Below, piece by piece: positions 16,400-24,886 of a stretch of 45,655 bases of DNA. The position numbers were made by a program, and so were the translations under genes. Each line of letters begins with the position of its first letter. The stretch's first letter is position 1. The notes below the pieces were generated by a model. That model was not told the origin of the DNA, ran no database searches, and saw only the letters and a list, made by a program, of their open reading frames with translations. Source of the DNA: an uncultured Trueperaceae bacterium (GTDB lineage Bacteria > Deinococcota > Deinococci > Deinococcales > Trueperaceae); NCBI GenBank assembly GCA_913057165.1, contig CAJXNS010000009.1, positions 1 through 45,655 of the forward strand, read 5' to 3'.

Positions 16400-17710
16400 T
16401 TACCCCGCTGCTTGGCTGGCGTCGAGCGCTTGGGCAAGATCGTCCTTCAGGTCGTCGATGTGCTCAAGACCGGTGGCGATCCGAATGGTGCCAGGCGTGA
16501 TGCCTGCGGCAGCAAGTTGCGCTTCTGTGAGCTGCGAGTGGGTGGTGCTGGCGGGATGCGTGACGCTGGTTTTCGCGTCCCCGAGGTTCACCAGACGGCT
16601 GCACAACTGCACCGCATCCAAGAAGCGTCGACCGGCCTCCAGCCCGCCTTGCAGTTCGAACGTCAGGACGCCCCCTGCGCCGCGCGGGAAGTGCGCTTTG
16701 GCCCGCTCGTGATCGGGGTGTCCGGGCAGGTCGGGGTGGTTGACCGAGCTGACCTCAGGGCGAGCCTCAAGCCAGGTGGCCAAGCCGAGGGTGTTGGACA
16801 CCGACCGCTCGGCGCGCAGGCTGAGGGTTTCGAGGCCCTGCAGGTGCAAGAACGCGTTTTGGGGTGCAAGCGCTGCACCGAAATCGCGGAGGCCTTCCAC
16901 CCGCGCGCGGATGGCGAACACCACGTTACCGAACGGTCCTTCAGGACCAAACACCTCCCAGAAGTTGAGGCCGTTGTAGCTGGGGGACGGTTCGGTAAAG
17001 AGTGGGTAGCGGCCGTTGCCCCAGTCCATGGTGCCCGCATCGATGATGGCGCCACCCACGGCGGTGCCGTGTCCGTTGATCCATTTCGTGACGGAGGTGA
17101 CGACCACGTCAGCGCCATGCTCAATCGGGCGGTAGAGGTAACCGCCCATGCCGGCGGTGTTATCCACAATGACGGCAACGCCGTGCGCATGGGCACGCTC
17201 AGCGAGGGCGTCGACGTCCACCAACCGCAGCGATGGGTTGGGGATCGATTCCAGGTAGACGGCTTTGGTGCGGTCGTCGATCAGGGTGTCGAGTTCACTT
17301 GGGTCCACATCCGGGCTTGTAAACCGCACCTCAATGCCTAACCTGGGAAGGGTGACGTTGAACATGTTGCGCGTCCCGCCGTAGAGGTGGGGGCTCGCGA
17401 CGATGTTGTCGCCCGCCTGGGCGAGGTTGGTAATCGCGGCAAACTCTGCTGAGTGACCGCTGGCGGTGGCGACCGCCATGACGCCACCTTCAAGCGCCGC
17501 CAGGCGCTTTTCGAGCGCGTCGTTCGTGGGGTTCATGATGCGGCTGTAGATGTTGCCGAACTCTTGCAAGCCAAACAGGCGGGCGGCATGGTCGGCGCTA
17601 TCGAAGCGGTAGGCGGTGGTTTGGTAGATCGGGACGGCGGTGGCTTTGCTGGTTGGGTCGCCGTCTTCAAACCCGCCGTGGATTTGTAGGGTCTCAAAGC
17701 GTTGCGGCAT
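16400..17710 (-). CDS. metY: O-acetylhomoserine sulfhydrylase
   Basis: A 436-residue Cys/Met-metabolism PLP enzyme that makes homocysteine from O-acetylhomoserine and sulfide. Landmarks: [10 protein letters not shown] (55-64), [25 protein letters not shown], the Schiff-base Lys209 in [16 protein letters not shown], and [16 protein letters not shown] near the C-terminus. The length and the long GGTRNMF region fit the homocysteine synthase type (about 430) rather than the shorter cystathionine enzymes. ATG 17710 has AGGAG seven bases upstream. It is the first large gene of the metYX unit; a 50-codon ORF with a strong ribosome site ends inside its first codons. Confidence 0.95.
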   Translation of the reverse strand: MPQRFETLQIHGGFEDGDPTSKATAVPIYQTTAYRFDSADHAARLFGLQEFGNIYSRIMNPTNDALEKRLAALEGGVMAVATASGHSAEFAAITNLAQAGDNIVASPHLYGGTRNMFNVTLPRLGIEVRFTSPDVDPSELDTLIDDRTKAVYLESIPNPSLRLVDVDALAERAHAHGVAVIVDNTAGMGGYLYRPIEHGADVVVTSVTKWINGHGTAVGGAIIDAGTMDWGNGRYPLFTEPSPSYNGLNFWEVFGPEGPFGNVVFAIRARVEGLRDFGAALAPQNAFLHLQGLETLSLRAERSVSNTLGLATWLEARPEVSSVNHPDLPGHPDHERAKAHFPRGAGGVLTFELQGGLEAGRRFLDAVQLCSRLVNLGDAKTSVTHPASTTHSQLTEAQLAAAGITPGTIRIATGLEHIDDLKDDLAQALDASQAAG

Positions 17711-17846
17711 GTCGGTTCTCCTGAACGCGTCCCGGCATCACCCGGGTCCAGTGGTGCTTGGTGCGGTCGCGGAATGGAGCGGCTGCACGGCGTGCAGCGC
17801 GCTTCCCGCGGGCGGGATACTGTTGGATGGAACGCATTCGGTCCAT
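17694..17846 (-). CDS. Possible 50-residue leader ORF between SAM riboswitch and metY
   Basis: ATG 17846 follows a near-perfect ribosome site AAGGAGG with 5-base spacing, giving a 50-residue, very basic peptide ([20 protein letters not shown] at its start, ending NRHAATL). It overlaps the metY start by 17 bp in another frame, so translating ribosomes would terminate just inside metY. No known family is recognised, and the Arg-rich content could simply reflect GC-rich sequence. The strong Shine-Dalgarno, and its predicted sequestration by the riboswitch expression platform, argue it is translated and couples control to metY. Needs ribosome profiling to confirm. Confidence 0.45.
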   Translation of the reverse strand: MDRMRSIQQYPARGKRAARRAAAPFRDRTKHHWTRVMPGRVQENRHAATL

Positions 17847-17850
17847 CTCG

Positions 17851-17894
17851 CCTCCTTCCGGTCCTCCACTTTGAGGACGGACACGAAGACGAGG
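17851..17894 (-). promoter_or_regulatory. Predicted Shine-Dalgarno-sequestering helix of the SAM riboswitch
   Basis: Downstream of P1 the strand reads GCCTCGTCTTC, a small GTCCTC-AAAGTG-GAGGAC hairpin, then GAAGGAGGC. GCCTC-(GT)-CTTC can pair with GAAGGAGGC over nine pairs, burying the AAGGAGG of the 50-codon ORF. A competing hairpin GGGGC-GAAA-GCCTC uses the GG shared with the P1 3' arm, so P1 (SAM-bound) would free GCCTC to block the site. Hand-drawn model. Confidence 0.5.
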
Positions 17895-17902
17895 CTTTCG
17901 CC

Positions 17903-18023
17903 CCTATCTTCCCGAACCGGCCGCCATCGTAGCGGCCATGAACGGCTGGATGGAGCACCCACGGATATGACCATCGGTTGCCGCAGGGTCATCGGGCCAG
18001 GTCCCTCACCTGCTCTTGATAGG
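17903..18023 (-). ncRNA. SAM-I (S-box) riboswitch aptamer
   Basis: Minus-strand leader of metYX. P1 is CCTATC (18023-18018) with GATAGG (17908-17903). The core has ATCAAGAG, then GGTGAGGGACCTGGCCC and CGGCAACC, then GGGTGCTCCATCC, the GGCCGC/GCGGCC P4 hairpin, and a closing GGGAAGAT, in the S-box order. SAM binding stabilises P1 and lowers expression of methionine genes. No T-run terminator follows, so control is probably translational (see the sequestering helix below). Confidence 0.95.
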
Positions 18024-18042
18024 TGGAACCCAGCGGGTTCCA
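18024..18042 (-). other. Hairpin at the very 5' end of the metYX transcript
   Basis: TGGAACCC-GCT-GGGTTCCA forms a perfect eight-pair stem directly before the riboswitch and immediately after the predicted transcription start near 18043. Could protect the 5' end or prevent misfolding of the aptamer. Confidence 0.65.
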
Positions 18043-18049
18043 GGCCGAG

Positions 18050-18078
18050 ACATTACCATGTTGTCCGGAATTGGTCAG
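18050..18078 (-). promoter_or_regulatory. Promoter of the metYX operon
   Basis: Minus strand: -35 CTGACC (18078-18073), 17-bp spacer, -10 TAATGT (18055-18050), predicted start at about 18043. The -35 overlaps the stop codon of the small prepilin-like gene. Confidence 0.65.
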
Positions 18079-18209
18079 CCAAGTAAACGCGGCACGAGTA
18101 GGAAGGCAAGCACCGTCACGATCGCCAGAACGATCAGTAGCTCGGTGAGCGTGTAGCCACGAAGGCGCGGCGACTTGCGCGAGATCCACGGGGTGTCGCG
18201 GCGTTTCAT
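18075..18209 (-). CDS. Tiny prepilin-like protein (44 aa)
   Basis: ATG 18209 opens 44 codons. Residues 1-18 are a basic leader ending in SPRLRG; then YTLTELLIVLAIVTVLAFLL, the class III (type IV pilin) signature with Gly before the cleavage site and Glu at mature position 5; the frame ends at VPRLLG. Mature length would be 26 residues: only the N-terminal helix, no globular head. A longer upstream frame exists but is unlikely since a -10 box TATGCT sits seven bases before this ATG. It stands alone between rel and metY. It could be a decayed pilin gene or a genuine minimal pilin-like peptide; the intact promoter and signal make the second worth testing. Confidence 0.6.
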   Translation of the reverse strand: MKRRDTPWISRKSPRLRGYTLTELLIVLAIVTVLAFLLVPRLLG

Positions 18210-18216
18210 AAGGGTA

Positions 18217-18222
18217 AGCATA
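18217..18222 (-). promoter_or_regulatory. Leaderless -10 box of the tiny prepilin gene
   Basis: TATGCT on the minus strand, seven bases before ATG 18209. This supports 18209 over the nearby in-frame ATG at 18221, which lies inside the box. Confidence 0.5.
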
Positions 18223-18356
18223 CGGAATTTTGTCGGGCTTGGGCGTGCCGTGACGGGCGGAACGTCGCCCCGGGGTGGCCGTGATACCGTTGGCGTTCCC
18301 GCCGGCGTAACGCGGTGGCGACCCCCGAACCTGGTCAGGCCGAGAGGAGCAGCCAT

Positions 18357-18445
18357 AAGGGGTGCTCGTCAGGTGCCGTTGCGATCCGGCGGGTTTTTTG
18401 ATGGTCGTCCTGAGGACCTGTTGGCGGCCGTGATGCCCGCGGTGT
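18357..18445. other. Short gap downstream of rel with a T-run
   Basis: Between the rel stop and the longer frame of the prepilin-like gene. The plus strand has GCCG-loop-CGGC followed by GGGTTTTTTG (about 18374-18400), a weak terminator shape but pointing along the plus strand, where no gene ends. Confidence 0.3.
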
Positions 18446-20656
18446 TTACGCCTTCATGCCAGGCTTGCTTCTGTAGATTCTGGAGACGTCCGCGATGCGC
18501 GAGACCGTGTCTTTGATGAACTCAATCTCCCGGTGGTCCTTGACGTCCACACGGACGTGAATGCGTGCTTCGCTGGGTGAGTACACGTCGGCAGTGACCT
18601 TGGTGGCGGACTTGTTCATGCCGGCCACCACGTCGAGGACGTCCTTCAGTAAGCCTGGTCGGTCGATGGCAATGATCTCAAAGTCGACGGGGAATAGTTC
18701 GCCGGACGGCGTATCCCACGTCACCCGCACGAACCGTTCCGGTTCGCTGTGCATCAGGTGCCTGACGTTTGGGCAGTCGACACGGTGGACGCTGATGCCG
18801 CGACCGCGCGTGATGTAACCAACGACATCGTCCCCGCGGACGGGTCCGCAGCATTTGGCCAGGTTGGCGGGTGCGTCCATGCCGTCCACGAACACCCCAC
18901 CGATACTTTTTGACTTGGGAACGGTTGGGGTTGCCGGCTGATCGGCGGTCTCGGGCGGCCGGACGGCTTCCGGGACGGCGGCGTCAACCACCGTCTTCGG
19001 TGCCAACCGGCGGTTGGCGATCGCCAAGAAGAGGTCTTCGACCCCTTCGCCGTTGAGCAATTCTCGCGAGACCTTCTCGAGGCGTGCCTTGTTCATGCCG
19101 GTCGCGACTGGAATGTCGCGTCGCTTGTACGCCCGCTCGAGCATCATGCGGCCTTGTTCGACCTTGGTGGTGCGCTCCTGCTGCCGGAACCACTGCCGGA
19201 TTTTTTGTTTCGTGCTGCGGGTGGCAGCAAGGTTCAACCAGTCTTGGCTTGGGCCGTACTGACTGGAGCGGTTCGTGAGCACCTCCACGCGATCGCCGGT
19301 CGAGAGTTCATGCCCGAGGGGCACGATGTCGCCATTGACGCGCGCACCGATGCAGCGGTGCCCCACTTGGGTGTGGACCTGGTATGCAAAATCGATCGGG
19401 GTGCTGCCCCGCGGCAGGTTGATGACGTCCCCGGCTGGGGTGAAGACGATCACCCGCTCGCCGAGCAGGTCGTGCTTGACCGCGTCCACGAACGCTCCCG
19501 CCGTTTCAGAATCTTGGTCGGCATCGAGGAGTTGCTCCATCCAAGTTAGCCGGCGGGCGACCTCGTCCTGGTCTTGAATGCCTTCCTTGTACGCCCAGTG
19601 GGCTGCCACGCCAAACTCGGCGATCTCGTGCATGCCGCGGGTCCGGATCTGAATCTCGATCGGTTCACCGGCCATGCCGATCACCGTCGTGTGCAGGCTT
19701 TGGTAGCCGTTCGGTTTGGGCACCGCGACGTAATCTTTGAAACGTCCCGGGATTGGCGTCCAGAGACTGTGAACGATGCCTAAGGCGCGGTAGCAGACCG
19801 CCTTTTCGGCCTCTTCCCCATCCAGGTCGGTATCGCTGCGCTGCGGATCGATAATGGCGCGGATGGCGGTCAAGTCGAAGATTTGATCCAGACTCTTGTT
19901 GTCACGCTGCATCTTGCGGTGGATGGAATGCAGGTGCTTGCTCCTGCCGGACAGGTCAAAGGACAAACCTTCGCGCGACAGGCGTTCTTGAAGCAGACCG
20001 ATGGCGTGCTGCACTGCCCGGTCGCGTTCGGCATGGCGGGCGCGCACCTGACGTTCCAGTTGCCCGTACCGTTCGGGTTCCAGGTACTGAAACGAGAGAT
20101 CCTCAAGCTCGTTTTTGATGTGGCTAATCCCCAAGCGGTGCGCGAGGGGCGCAAAGATTTCTAGGGTTTCTTTGGCGATGCGCTGCTGTTTGGCGGGCGG
20201 CATGGCGTCCAGCGTGCGCATGTTGTGCAGCCGGTCGGCGAGTTTGACGAGGATGATGCGCACATCGCCGACCATCGACAGGAGCATCTGCCGCAGGTTT
20301 TCGGACTGCTCATCTTCGTACACGCGGACGGCCAGCTTGCTGATTTTTGTTTCGCCTTCGACGATCTTTCGGACGTTCACCCCGAACTGCGATTCGACCT
20401 CTTCGAACGTCAGTTCGGTGTCCTCCACCGTGTCGTGCAGCAAGCCGGCGCAGATGGCGTCGGCGTCAAGATGCATGTCAGCCAACACTTCCGCCACGGC
20501 GACCGGGTGCACGATGTAGGGGTCTCCCGACTTACGCAGCACACCGTCGTGCGCCTCCGCGGCGGCGACGTACGCTTGCCGCACGCGTTCAACCCCGTCG
20601 GCACCGAGGTACCCAACGGAATGCTCAAGCGTCTCCGGTAGCGTCTGCACGTTCAC
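18446..20656 (-). CDS. rel: Bifunctional (p)ppGpp synthetase/hydrolase, RelA/SpoT family
   Basis: A 736-residue long RSH protein. The N-terminal HD hydrolase domain has intact His74-Asp75 in LLHDTVEDT and later KLADRLHNMRTL; the synthetase domain has RFKDYVAVPKPNGYQSLHTTV and IQIRTRGMHEIAEFGVAAHWAYK; then TGS (VFTPAGDVINLPRGSTPIDFAY), a helical/conserved-Cys region (NLAKCCGPVRGDDVVGYITRGRGISVHR) and a C-terminal ACT domain. Both catalytic halves look functional, so it should make and degrade the stringent-response alarmone. The start is GTG 20656, chosen because TACCGT lies six bases upstream, making it leaderless. It follows lptFG by 58 bp. Confidence 0.96.
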   Translation of the reverse strand: MNVQTLPETLEHSVGYLGADGVERVRQAYVAAAEAHDGVLRKSGDPYIVHPVAVAEVLADMHLDADAICAGLLHDTVEDTELTFEEVESQFGVNVRKIVEGETKISKLAVRVYEDEQSENLRQMLLSMVGDVRIILVKLADRLHNMRTLDAMPPAKQQRIAKETLEIFAPLAHRLGISHIKNELEDLSFQYLEPERYGQLERQVRARHAERDRAVQHAIGLLQERLSREGLSFDLSGRSKHLHSIHRKMQRDNKSLDQIFDLTAIRAIIDPQRSDTDLDGEEAEKAVCYRALGIVHSLWTPIPGRFKDYVAVPKPNGYQSLHTTVIGMAGEPIEIQIRTRGMHEIAEFGVAAHWAYKEGIQDQDEVARRLTWMEQLLDADQDSETAGAFVDAVKHDLLGERVIVFTPAGDVINLPRGSTPIDFAYQVHTQVGHRCIGARVNGDIVPLGHELSTGDRVEVLTNRSSQYGPSQDWLNLAATRSTKQKIRQWFRQQERTTKVEQGRMMLERAYKRRDIPVATGMNKARLEKVSRELLNGEGVEDLFLAIANRRLAPKTVVDAAVPEAVRPPETADQPATPTVPKSKSIGGVFVDGMDAPANLAKCCGPVRGDDVVGYITRGRGISVHRVDCPNVRHLMHSEPERFVRVTWDTPSGELFPVDFEIIAIDRPGLLKDVLDVVAGMNKSATKVTADVYSPSEARIHVRVDVKDHREIEFIKDTVSRIADVSRIYRSKPGMKA

Positions 20657-20662
20657 AATGAA

Positions 20663-20668
20663 ACGGTA
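20663..20668 (-). promoter_or_regulatory. Leaderless -10 box of rel
   Basis: TACCGT on the minus strand, six bases before GTG 20656. Same hexamer and spacing as at 12439-12444. Confidence 0.55.
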
Positions 20669-20714
20669 CCACCGACGGGCGCATTGCCGCGTCCTGGACG
20701 AGTCTTACGGCCTG

Positions 20715-21836
20715 TCAACTGCGCATGATGGCACGCCGCCACAAGACAGCCGCTGCCGCGACCGTCAGGCCGTTCCCGAGCCACACCCCGACGGGGATGG
20801 GAAGCAATCCGGTCTGCGCGGCAAACAACCCCACCGACGTGAGGAGGTACCAAATCATGGATACCGCGAGCGCCAGGCCAAACGCCACGCCGCGGCCGCG
20901 TGTGCCACCCACCGCGAGCGGCACCGCCAGCAGCAGCAGGGCGATGTTCGCCCACGGCTGCGCCAAGCGTCGCTGCAACGTGAGGCGGGCCGCGCGGCCG
21001 TCATCACTGTCGCCTTCTAGGCGGGCGTCGCGCCACAGTTCGGTCAGCGACCGGGCGTCTGCAAAGTCGGATCGGCCGAAGCGTTCGAGCAGCTCTTCTT
21101 CGGTGGTTCCAAGCGTCAACCTCAAGGTGCTTTCCGGTGTCGCGCCACGGCTATCAAGCAAAATGACGTCCTCCAGTGGCACGTCCGAGGCGGCCTGGTC
21201 GGCCAAGGCCGCAAAATCAAACCGTTGGGCGCGATAACCGGTCAGGACAAGGTCCGCACCATCGAAGCGCCCTTCACGGGCGCGTACGAACGTCAGCACG
21301 TCACCTGACCAGCTGGTCACCTCGACATCCAAAACGGTTGCGCTACCGCCGAGGCTGCGGTCGTAAGTCAGCCCGAGTGTCCCCACCGGCAGCGACCCAC
21401 CCGCCAGCCGAAAGAGTCGGTTGCCTTGCGCTGCTAAGTCCCAGTACCCCGACGCCACATGCTGGGTTGTCCTGGGCGTGACGGTCTGCTGCAGCACCAG
21501 CGAAGCCGCGGTGCTGGCGAGCGCAAGGGCCAACAAGGGCGCAGCGATCCGGGCGAGGCTGACCCCACCCGCACGGAACGCGACCAACTCGTGATCTTGC
21601 TCCATACGGCCGTAAGTCAGCAGCACGGCCAGCACCAGCGTGATCGGAAGGGTTTCAACCAGGGCGCTTGGGACGTGCGCCAGAATCCAAACGAAGACCT
21701 CAGGGAACGGCGCGCCAGCCACCAACTCCAAGCGAGGCACCACCGCCGCTGACACCGCCAGGGACGTGTACAACAGCGCGCCAACCGCCAGGGCCGGCAA
21801 GGCCTCCTTCAGCAGCGAACCATCAAGCCTCGTCAC
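20715..21836 (-). CDS. LptF/LptG-family permease (YjgP/YjgQ)
   Basis: A 373-residue inner-membrane protein with an N-terminal block of three hydrophobic segments (to about 120), a soluble periplasmic beta domain (about 130-270) and a C-terminal block of three (from about 285), as in LptF/LptG. RMEQDHELVAFRAGGVSLARI is the family coupling-region motif. In LPS-bearing bacteria the LptB2FG ATPase complex lifts LPS from the inner membrane to LptC/LptA. GTG start overlaps the lptD-like stop (GTGA). Only one permease is present; no second copy or LptB is in view. Whether the cargo is LPS or another lipid in this lineage is open. Confidence 0.9.
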   Translation of the reverse strand: MTRLDGSLLKEALPALAVGALLYTSLAVSAAVVPRLELVAGAPFPEVFVWILAHVPSALVETLPITLVLAVLLTYGRMEQDHELVAFRAGGVSLARIAAPLLALALASTAASLVLQQTVTPRTTQHVASGYWDLAAQGNRLFRLAGGSLPVGTLGLTYDRSLGGSATVLDVEVTSWSGDVLTFVRAREGRFDGADLVLTGYRAQRFDFAALADQAASDVPLEDVILLDSRGATPESTLRLTLGTTEEELLERFGRSDFADARSLTELWRDARLEGDSDDGRAARLTLQRRLAQPWANIALLLLAVPLAVGGTRGRGVAFGLALAVSMIWYLLTSVGLFAAQTGLLPIPVGVWLGNGLTVAAAAVLWRRAIMRS

Positions 21837-24166
21837 GGCCGTTCACCATACCGAGGCGGGATGGCGGGCAGCGGGTCCAGCGGCGGACCGGTGAACGTGA
21901 GGGCCGGCAGCCGCAAGCCGAGGCTTGCCTCAAGACCACCTTCGCTTTGGTCGTAACGGTAGTTGGCGTACCAGTTACCGCAGCAGCCGTCGAGGTCCAC
22001 ATCAAGGCCGTGGGCGTTAAGCGCCCTAAAGCCGGACCCGTCCGCCCAGGCGCTGGCGTTCACATCGATGTAGGGCGTGACGGTCAGGCGGCGGTCGGCG
22101 CCAATCTGCGCGGAAATCGGCCACTCGGCGACCACAGCCAGGCCCGGATCGGTCGCCGAGGACGTGCGCATCTCAAACCCCAGTTGCGCCCGCGTACCCT
22201 GCTGGGTGTCGGTCCTGGCGAGACTCAGGCCGTACGCCTCGAGTTGCCCCTCTGATGTGACGTCAACCAGGCCCGCGACCCGCAGGGTGGTGGATGCGCC
22301 CAACGTCCGGTCGGTGGTCCATTCGGGCCTGAGGGTGTTGAGGTTGAAGTCTTCATCCCACGTCACCGTGCCAGCCCACGTGTGCTGCGCCCCCTGCAAG
22401 CCGCGTGGCAGCCGGACGGACGTCCTTAGTTCGCGGGCTGGGTCGTCAGGGTCAAGGGAGCGCGCCCAGCCCACACTGAACGCTGTGCCCTCAGGACGGG
22501 CTGCGCTCACGCGAAAGGTGCGTTGACGCTCATCGCTTGGCCCACCGTAGTAGCCAGCCAAGTTGGCGCTGGCGCGCCCTTCAAGCGACCAACCGCCAGC
22601 GTTTGTGCGTGCCACGAGGCCCACATCGAGGTCTTCAAAGCCCGGGGTTTCAGGTTCTAGGCGGCGTACCGCACGACCGTTTAGCGACAGCCCTCCGCCG
22701 GAGACGGCGGCTTGAACCCCTACACGCCTGCGTGTCTCAGGTTCATCAAACGCAAAAGGTGAGGAACCTCGCACGTCCTGCCGTTCGTAAAACACCCGCC
22801 ACGATTGCGTCGCGTCTTGGTAACGCCACTGCGGTACGACCGTCAGGCCTCCGTAGGCATCGGCGCCGCCAGCGGCGGTGGCCGGGTAGACGACCCCGTA
22901 AGGCCGTACGCGCACCTCAAAGGTTTGGTTGGCCGTGGGCTGCCAAAACGGTCGCAGGGTGGCCGCGAGTGGGATTCGCGGCCCGAACGGACCGACGTTC
23001 GCAGTCGCAGGTTCGGCTGCCAGCCCAACCCCGGCCGTCAGGTCGGCGGTCAGGCCAGCCCGGCCGGCCCCAGCACCGTAGGCTTGGTCGACCCGCGCAA
23101 GGGGGGCTGTAAGGTTCGTTTCCACGCGGGTGAGCGGTTCGTCACCGAACCTTAAGAGGAAGCGGTGATCAAGCCTGCGTCCTTGAGGCAGGTCCGATCG
23201 TCCTGTGATGCGGAATGTGGTTTCCAAGGCGTCCTGCTGGAAGGCAACGACCGTTCCGTCCTGGCGGACGCTGAGGCTGTAGAACGCCCGTAGGTTGGGC
23301 TCCGATGTGACCCCGAGTTCGATGCTGCGGCCAGCGTCGCTGATGACGTCCACACCCACGGTGGTCCCGAGGTCTTCGTCGCCGCGAATGTCAACCGGCG
23401 GTTCAAAATCCAGGTTGCCTTCCCGCAGGTCGATCCTTTCAGCCAACTCGAAGCCTGCACCGAACAGCAGCAGGACGGGGGCAACCGCGAGCGCTTGGTC
23501 GCCATCAAAGGTGGCTTCTATGCTGCCGGTTTGCAGGGCGATGGCGGGCGGATCGCAACGGCATGGGGAGACCACCGCGGCGTTGAGTTCGATCCGGTCG
23601 TTGCTGAGACGACCACTCGCAGCTGAAATCTCGTAATTTTCGGTGCGCAGGACAATGCCGGACGCTGGGCGTGCGTCAGGGGTGAGTTCAATCTCGTTGA
23701 TGCGTCCGACCAGCCGGTCGCCCAGGACCACCACGTCACGCAACGTCAGGTCATCGCTGCGGCCTTGCAGGCCGCCACTTAAAAGCCGCCATTCGCGGGT
23801 GTCGACCACCGCTTCTGTCGCCTCGAGCGTGGGCCGTTCGCCGCGCTCACCGGCATCAAGCTCGCTTAAATCGAGGCGTTCTGTGAGGAGCCTCGCGTCC
23901 TGCCCGTCGAGCTCAACACATACCGAACCGGACAGGGTGGCTTCCTGCGTTAGACCGTCAAACTCAATGCGGTCGTAGGTGGCACGCCCGACCCCTTCGA
24001 TCGCGACCGCCGCACCGCTTTGTGGGCAGGTAATGTCGCGGGCTGGCTGGTCACGCAGTTCGGTTGGGGATTGCGCCAACGCGGCGCCTGCCAGCATGCA
24101 CACCATCACGCCCGTCATAACGTGCATGAGGGCGGCTTTCGGGCGTGGCGTGGGGCCGTCCGTCAT
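21833..24166 (-). CDS. LptD-like outer-membrane beta-barrel protein
   Basis: A 777-residue protein with a signal peptide ending near AGAALAQ, an N-terminal OstA/LptA-like jellyroll part (about 50-230) and a long barrel region of alternating aromatic strands. Near the C-terminus are adjacent Cys728-Cys729 (DGCCGNWYANYRYD), matching the Cys pair of LptD that forms assembly disulfides; N-terminal cysteines occur at 47, 83, 202 and 204 (PCRCDPP). Start overlaps the lptA-like stop and the end overlaps the lptFG-like start, a tightly coupled Lpt-type operon. LptD inserts LPS in the outer leaflet in Proteobacteria. Divergence is high, so the call rests on domain layout, Cys pair and context. Confidence 0.82.
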   Translation of the reverse strand: MTDGPTPRPKAALMHVMTGVMVCMLAGAALAQSPTELRDQPARDITCPQSGAAVAIEGVGRATYDRIEFDGLTQEATLSGSVCVELDGQDARLLTERLDLSELDAGERGERPTLEATEAVVDTREWRLLSGGLQGRSDDLTLRDVVVLGDRLVGRINEIELTPDARPASGIVLRTENYEISAASGRLSNDRIELNAAVVSPCRCDPPAIALQTGSIEATFDGDQALAVAPVLLLFGAGFELAERIDLREGNLDFEPPVDIRGDEDLGTTVGVDVISDAGRSIELGVTSEPNLRAFYSLSVRQDGTVVAFQQDALETTFRITGRSDLPQGRRLDHRFLLRFGDEPLTRVETNLTAPLARVDQAYGAGAGRAGLTADLTAGVGLAAEPATANVGPFGPRIPLAATLRPFWQPTANQTFEVRVRPYGVVYPATAAGGADAYGGLTVVPQWRYQDATQSWRVFYERQDVRGSSPFAFDEPETRRRVGVQAAVSGGGLSLNGRAVRRLEPETPGFEDLDVGLVARTNAGGWSLEGRASANLAGYYGGPSDERQRTFRVSAARPEGTAFSVGWARSLDPDDPARELRTSVRLPRGLQGAQHTWAGTVTWDEDFNLNTLRPEWTTDRTLGASTTLRVAGLVDVTSEGQLEAYGLSLARTDTQQGTRAQLGFEMRTSSATDPGLAVVAEWPISAQIGADRRLTVTPYIDVNASAWADGSGFRALNAHGLDVDLDGCCGNWYANYRYDQSEGGLEASLGLRLPALTFTGPPLDPLPAIPPRYGERP

Positions 24167-24846
24167 GGGTTGCGGTACGGCTCAATCTGTTCCCACAGGC
24201 TGTCATCAACCTCGTTGGCGGCCCGGTACGACACCGAGCCGTCCTCGCGTTCAATGGGATCGATTTGCAGCGACGATGCGTCGCGGTCGTCACTAAGCTC
24301 AAACGGTCCGTTTTGAAACAGGTACGGCCCCAGCAGCACCGCGACGCCTCCATCGAGGTTGAGGATGAGCCGGCGGGCCTGAAGGGCAGGGTTGGCCCCT
24401 GAGGCATCGTCGAAAATGGCGAATTCGCGGCCGAAGTCGATGTCGGCCTCCGGGGCTATGAGGCGTAAGCCTTCGCGTTCAAAGGCGACGTTGCCTTCGG
24501 CGTCTGCGGTGAGGTTCTCGACGTCAATGGCGATCTGGTCGGTTTCGAAGACACCGCCGGCCATGCTGGCGCTTGCGTCGGTCGCGTTGATGAATTCGCC
24601 TTGCAGGTAGCGGATGTGCGGGGCGGTCAGTTCCAGTCCGGTCTTTCGGTCCACGATCACCCCACCGTCGGTGAGCACCGTCTCGCCCGTGAGCACGTCG
24701 AGGGTCTGCTCGCCAGTCGCGATGACCTCAAGCCGGGCAACGCCGTCGTCTTCAACGGGAGCGTCTTGCGCTTCGCTGGGTGCTTGCGCGATGGCTGCAC
24801 TGAGGCTTAAGGCGGCGGTCAAGGCAAGCAACAGGGGGCGGCGCAT
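24163..24846 (-). CDS. LptA/LptC-like periplasmic bridge protein
   Basis: A 227-residue secreted protein: MRRPLLLALTAALSLSAAIAQA is a Sec signal peptide, followed by an acidic OstA-type beta region (TGEQTLDVLTGETVLTDGGV, TAPHIRYLQGEFINATDASASM, FETDQIAIDVENL) similar in pattern to LptA jellyroll repeats. It heads the three-gene lpt-like unit and overlaps the lptD-like gene by 4 bp. The expected role is to carry a lipid across the periplasm from the LptFG-like permease to the barrel. A TACGCT box lies nine bases before the ATG. Confidence 0.78.
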   Translation of the reverse strand: MRRPLLLALTAALSLSAAIAQAPSEAQDAPVEDDGVARLEVIATGEQTLDVLTGETVLTDGGVIVDRKTGLELTAPHIRYLQGEFINATDASASMAGGVFETDQIAIDVENLTADAEGNVAFEREGLRLIAPEADIDFGREFAIFDDASGANPALQARRLILNLDGGVAVLLGPYLFQNGPFELSDDRDASSLQIDPIEREDGSVSYRAANEVDDSLWEQIEPYRNP

Positions 24847-24886
24847 ACGTCTGCCAGCGTACCCAATTCGTGCGGCTGGACGCAGG

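Noticed and set aside
18357-18405. Plus-strand terminator with GGGTTTTTT
   Set aside because: The stem is only four pairs and no plus-strand gene ends there.
22537-23155. Plus-strand frames inside the lptD-like gene
   Set aside because: Antisense shadows with Arg/Gly/Pro-rich composition and no domain features.
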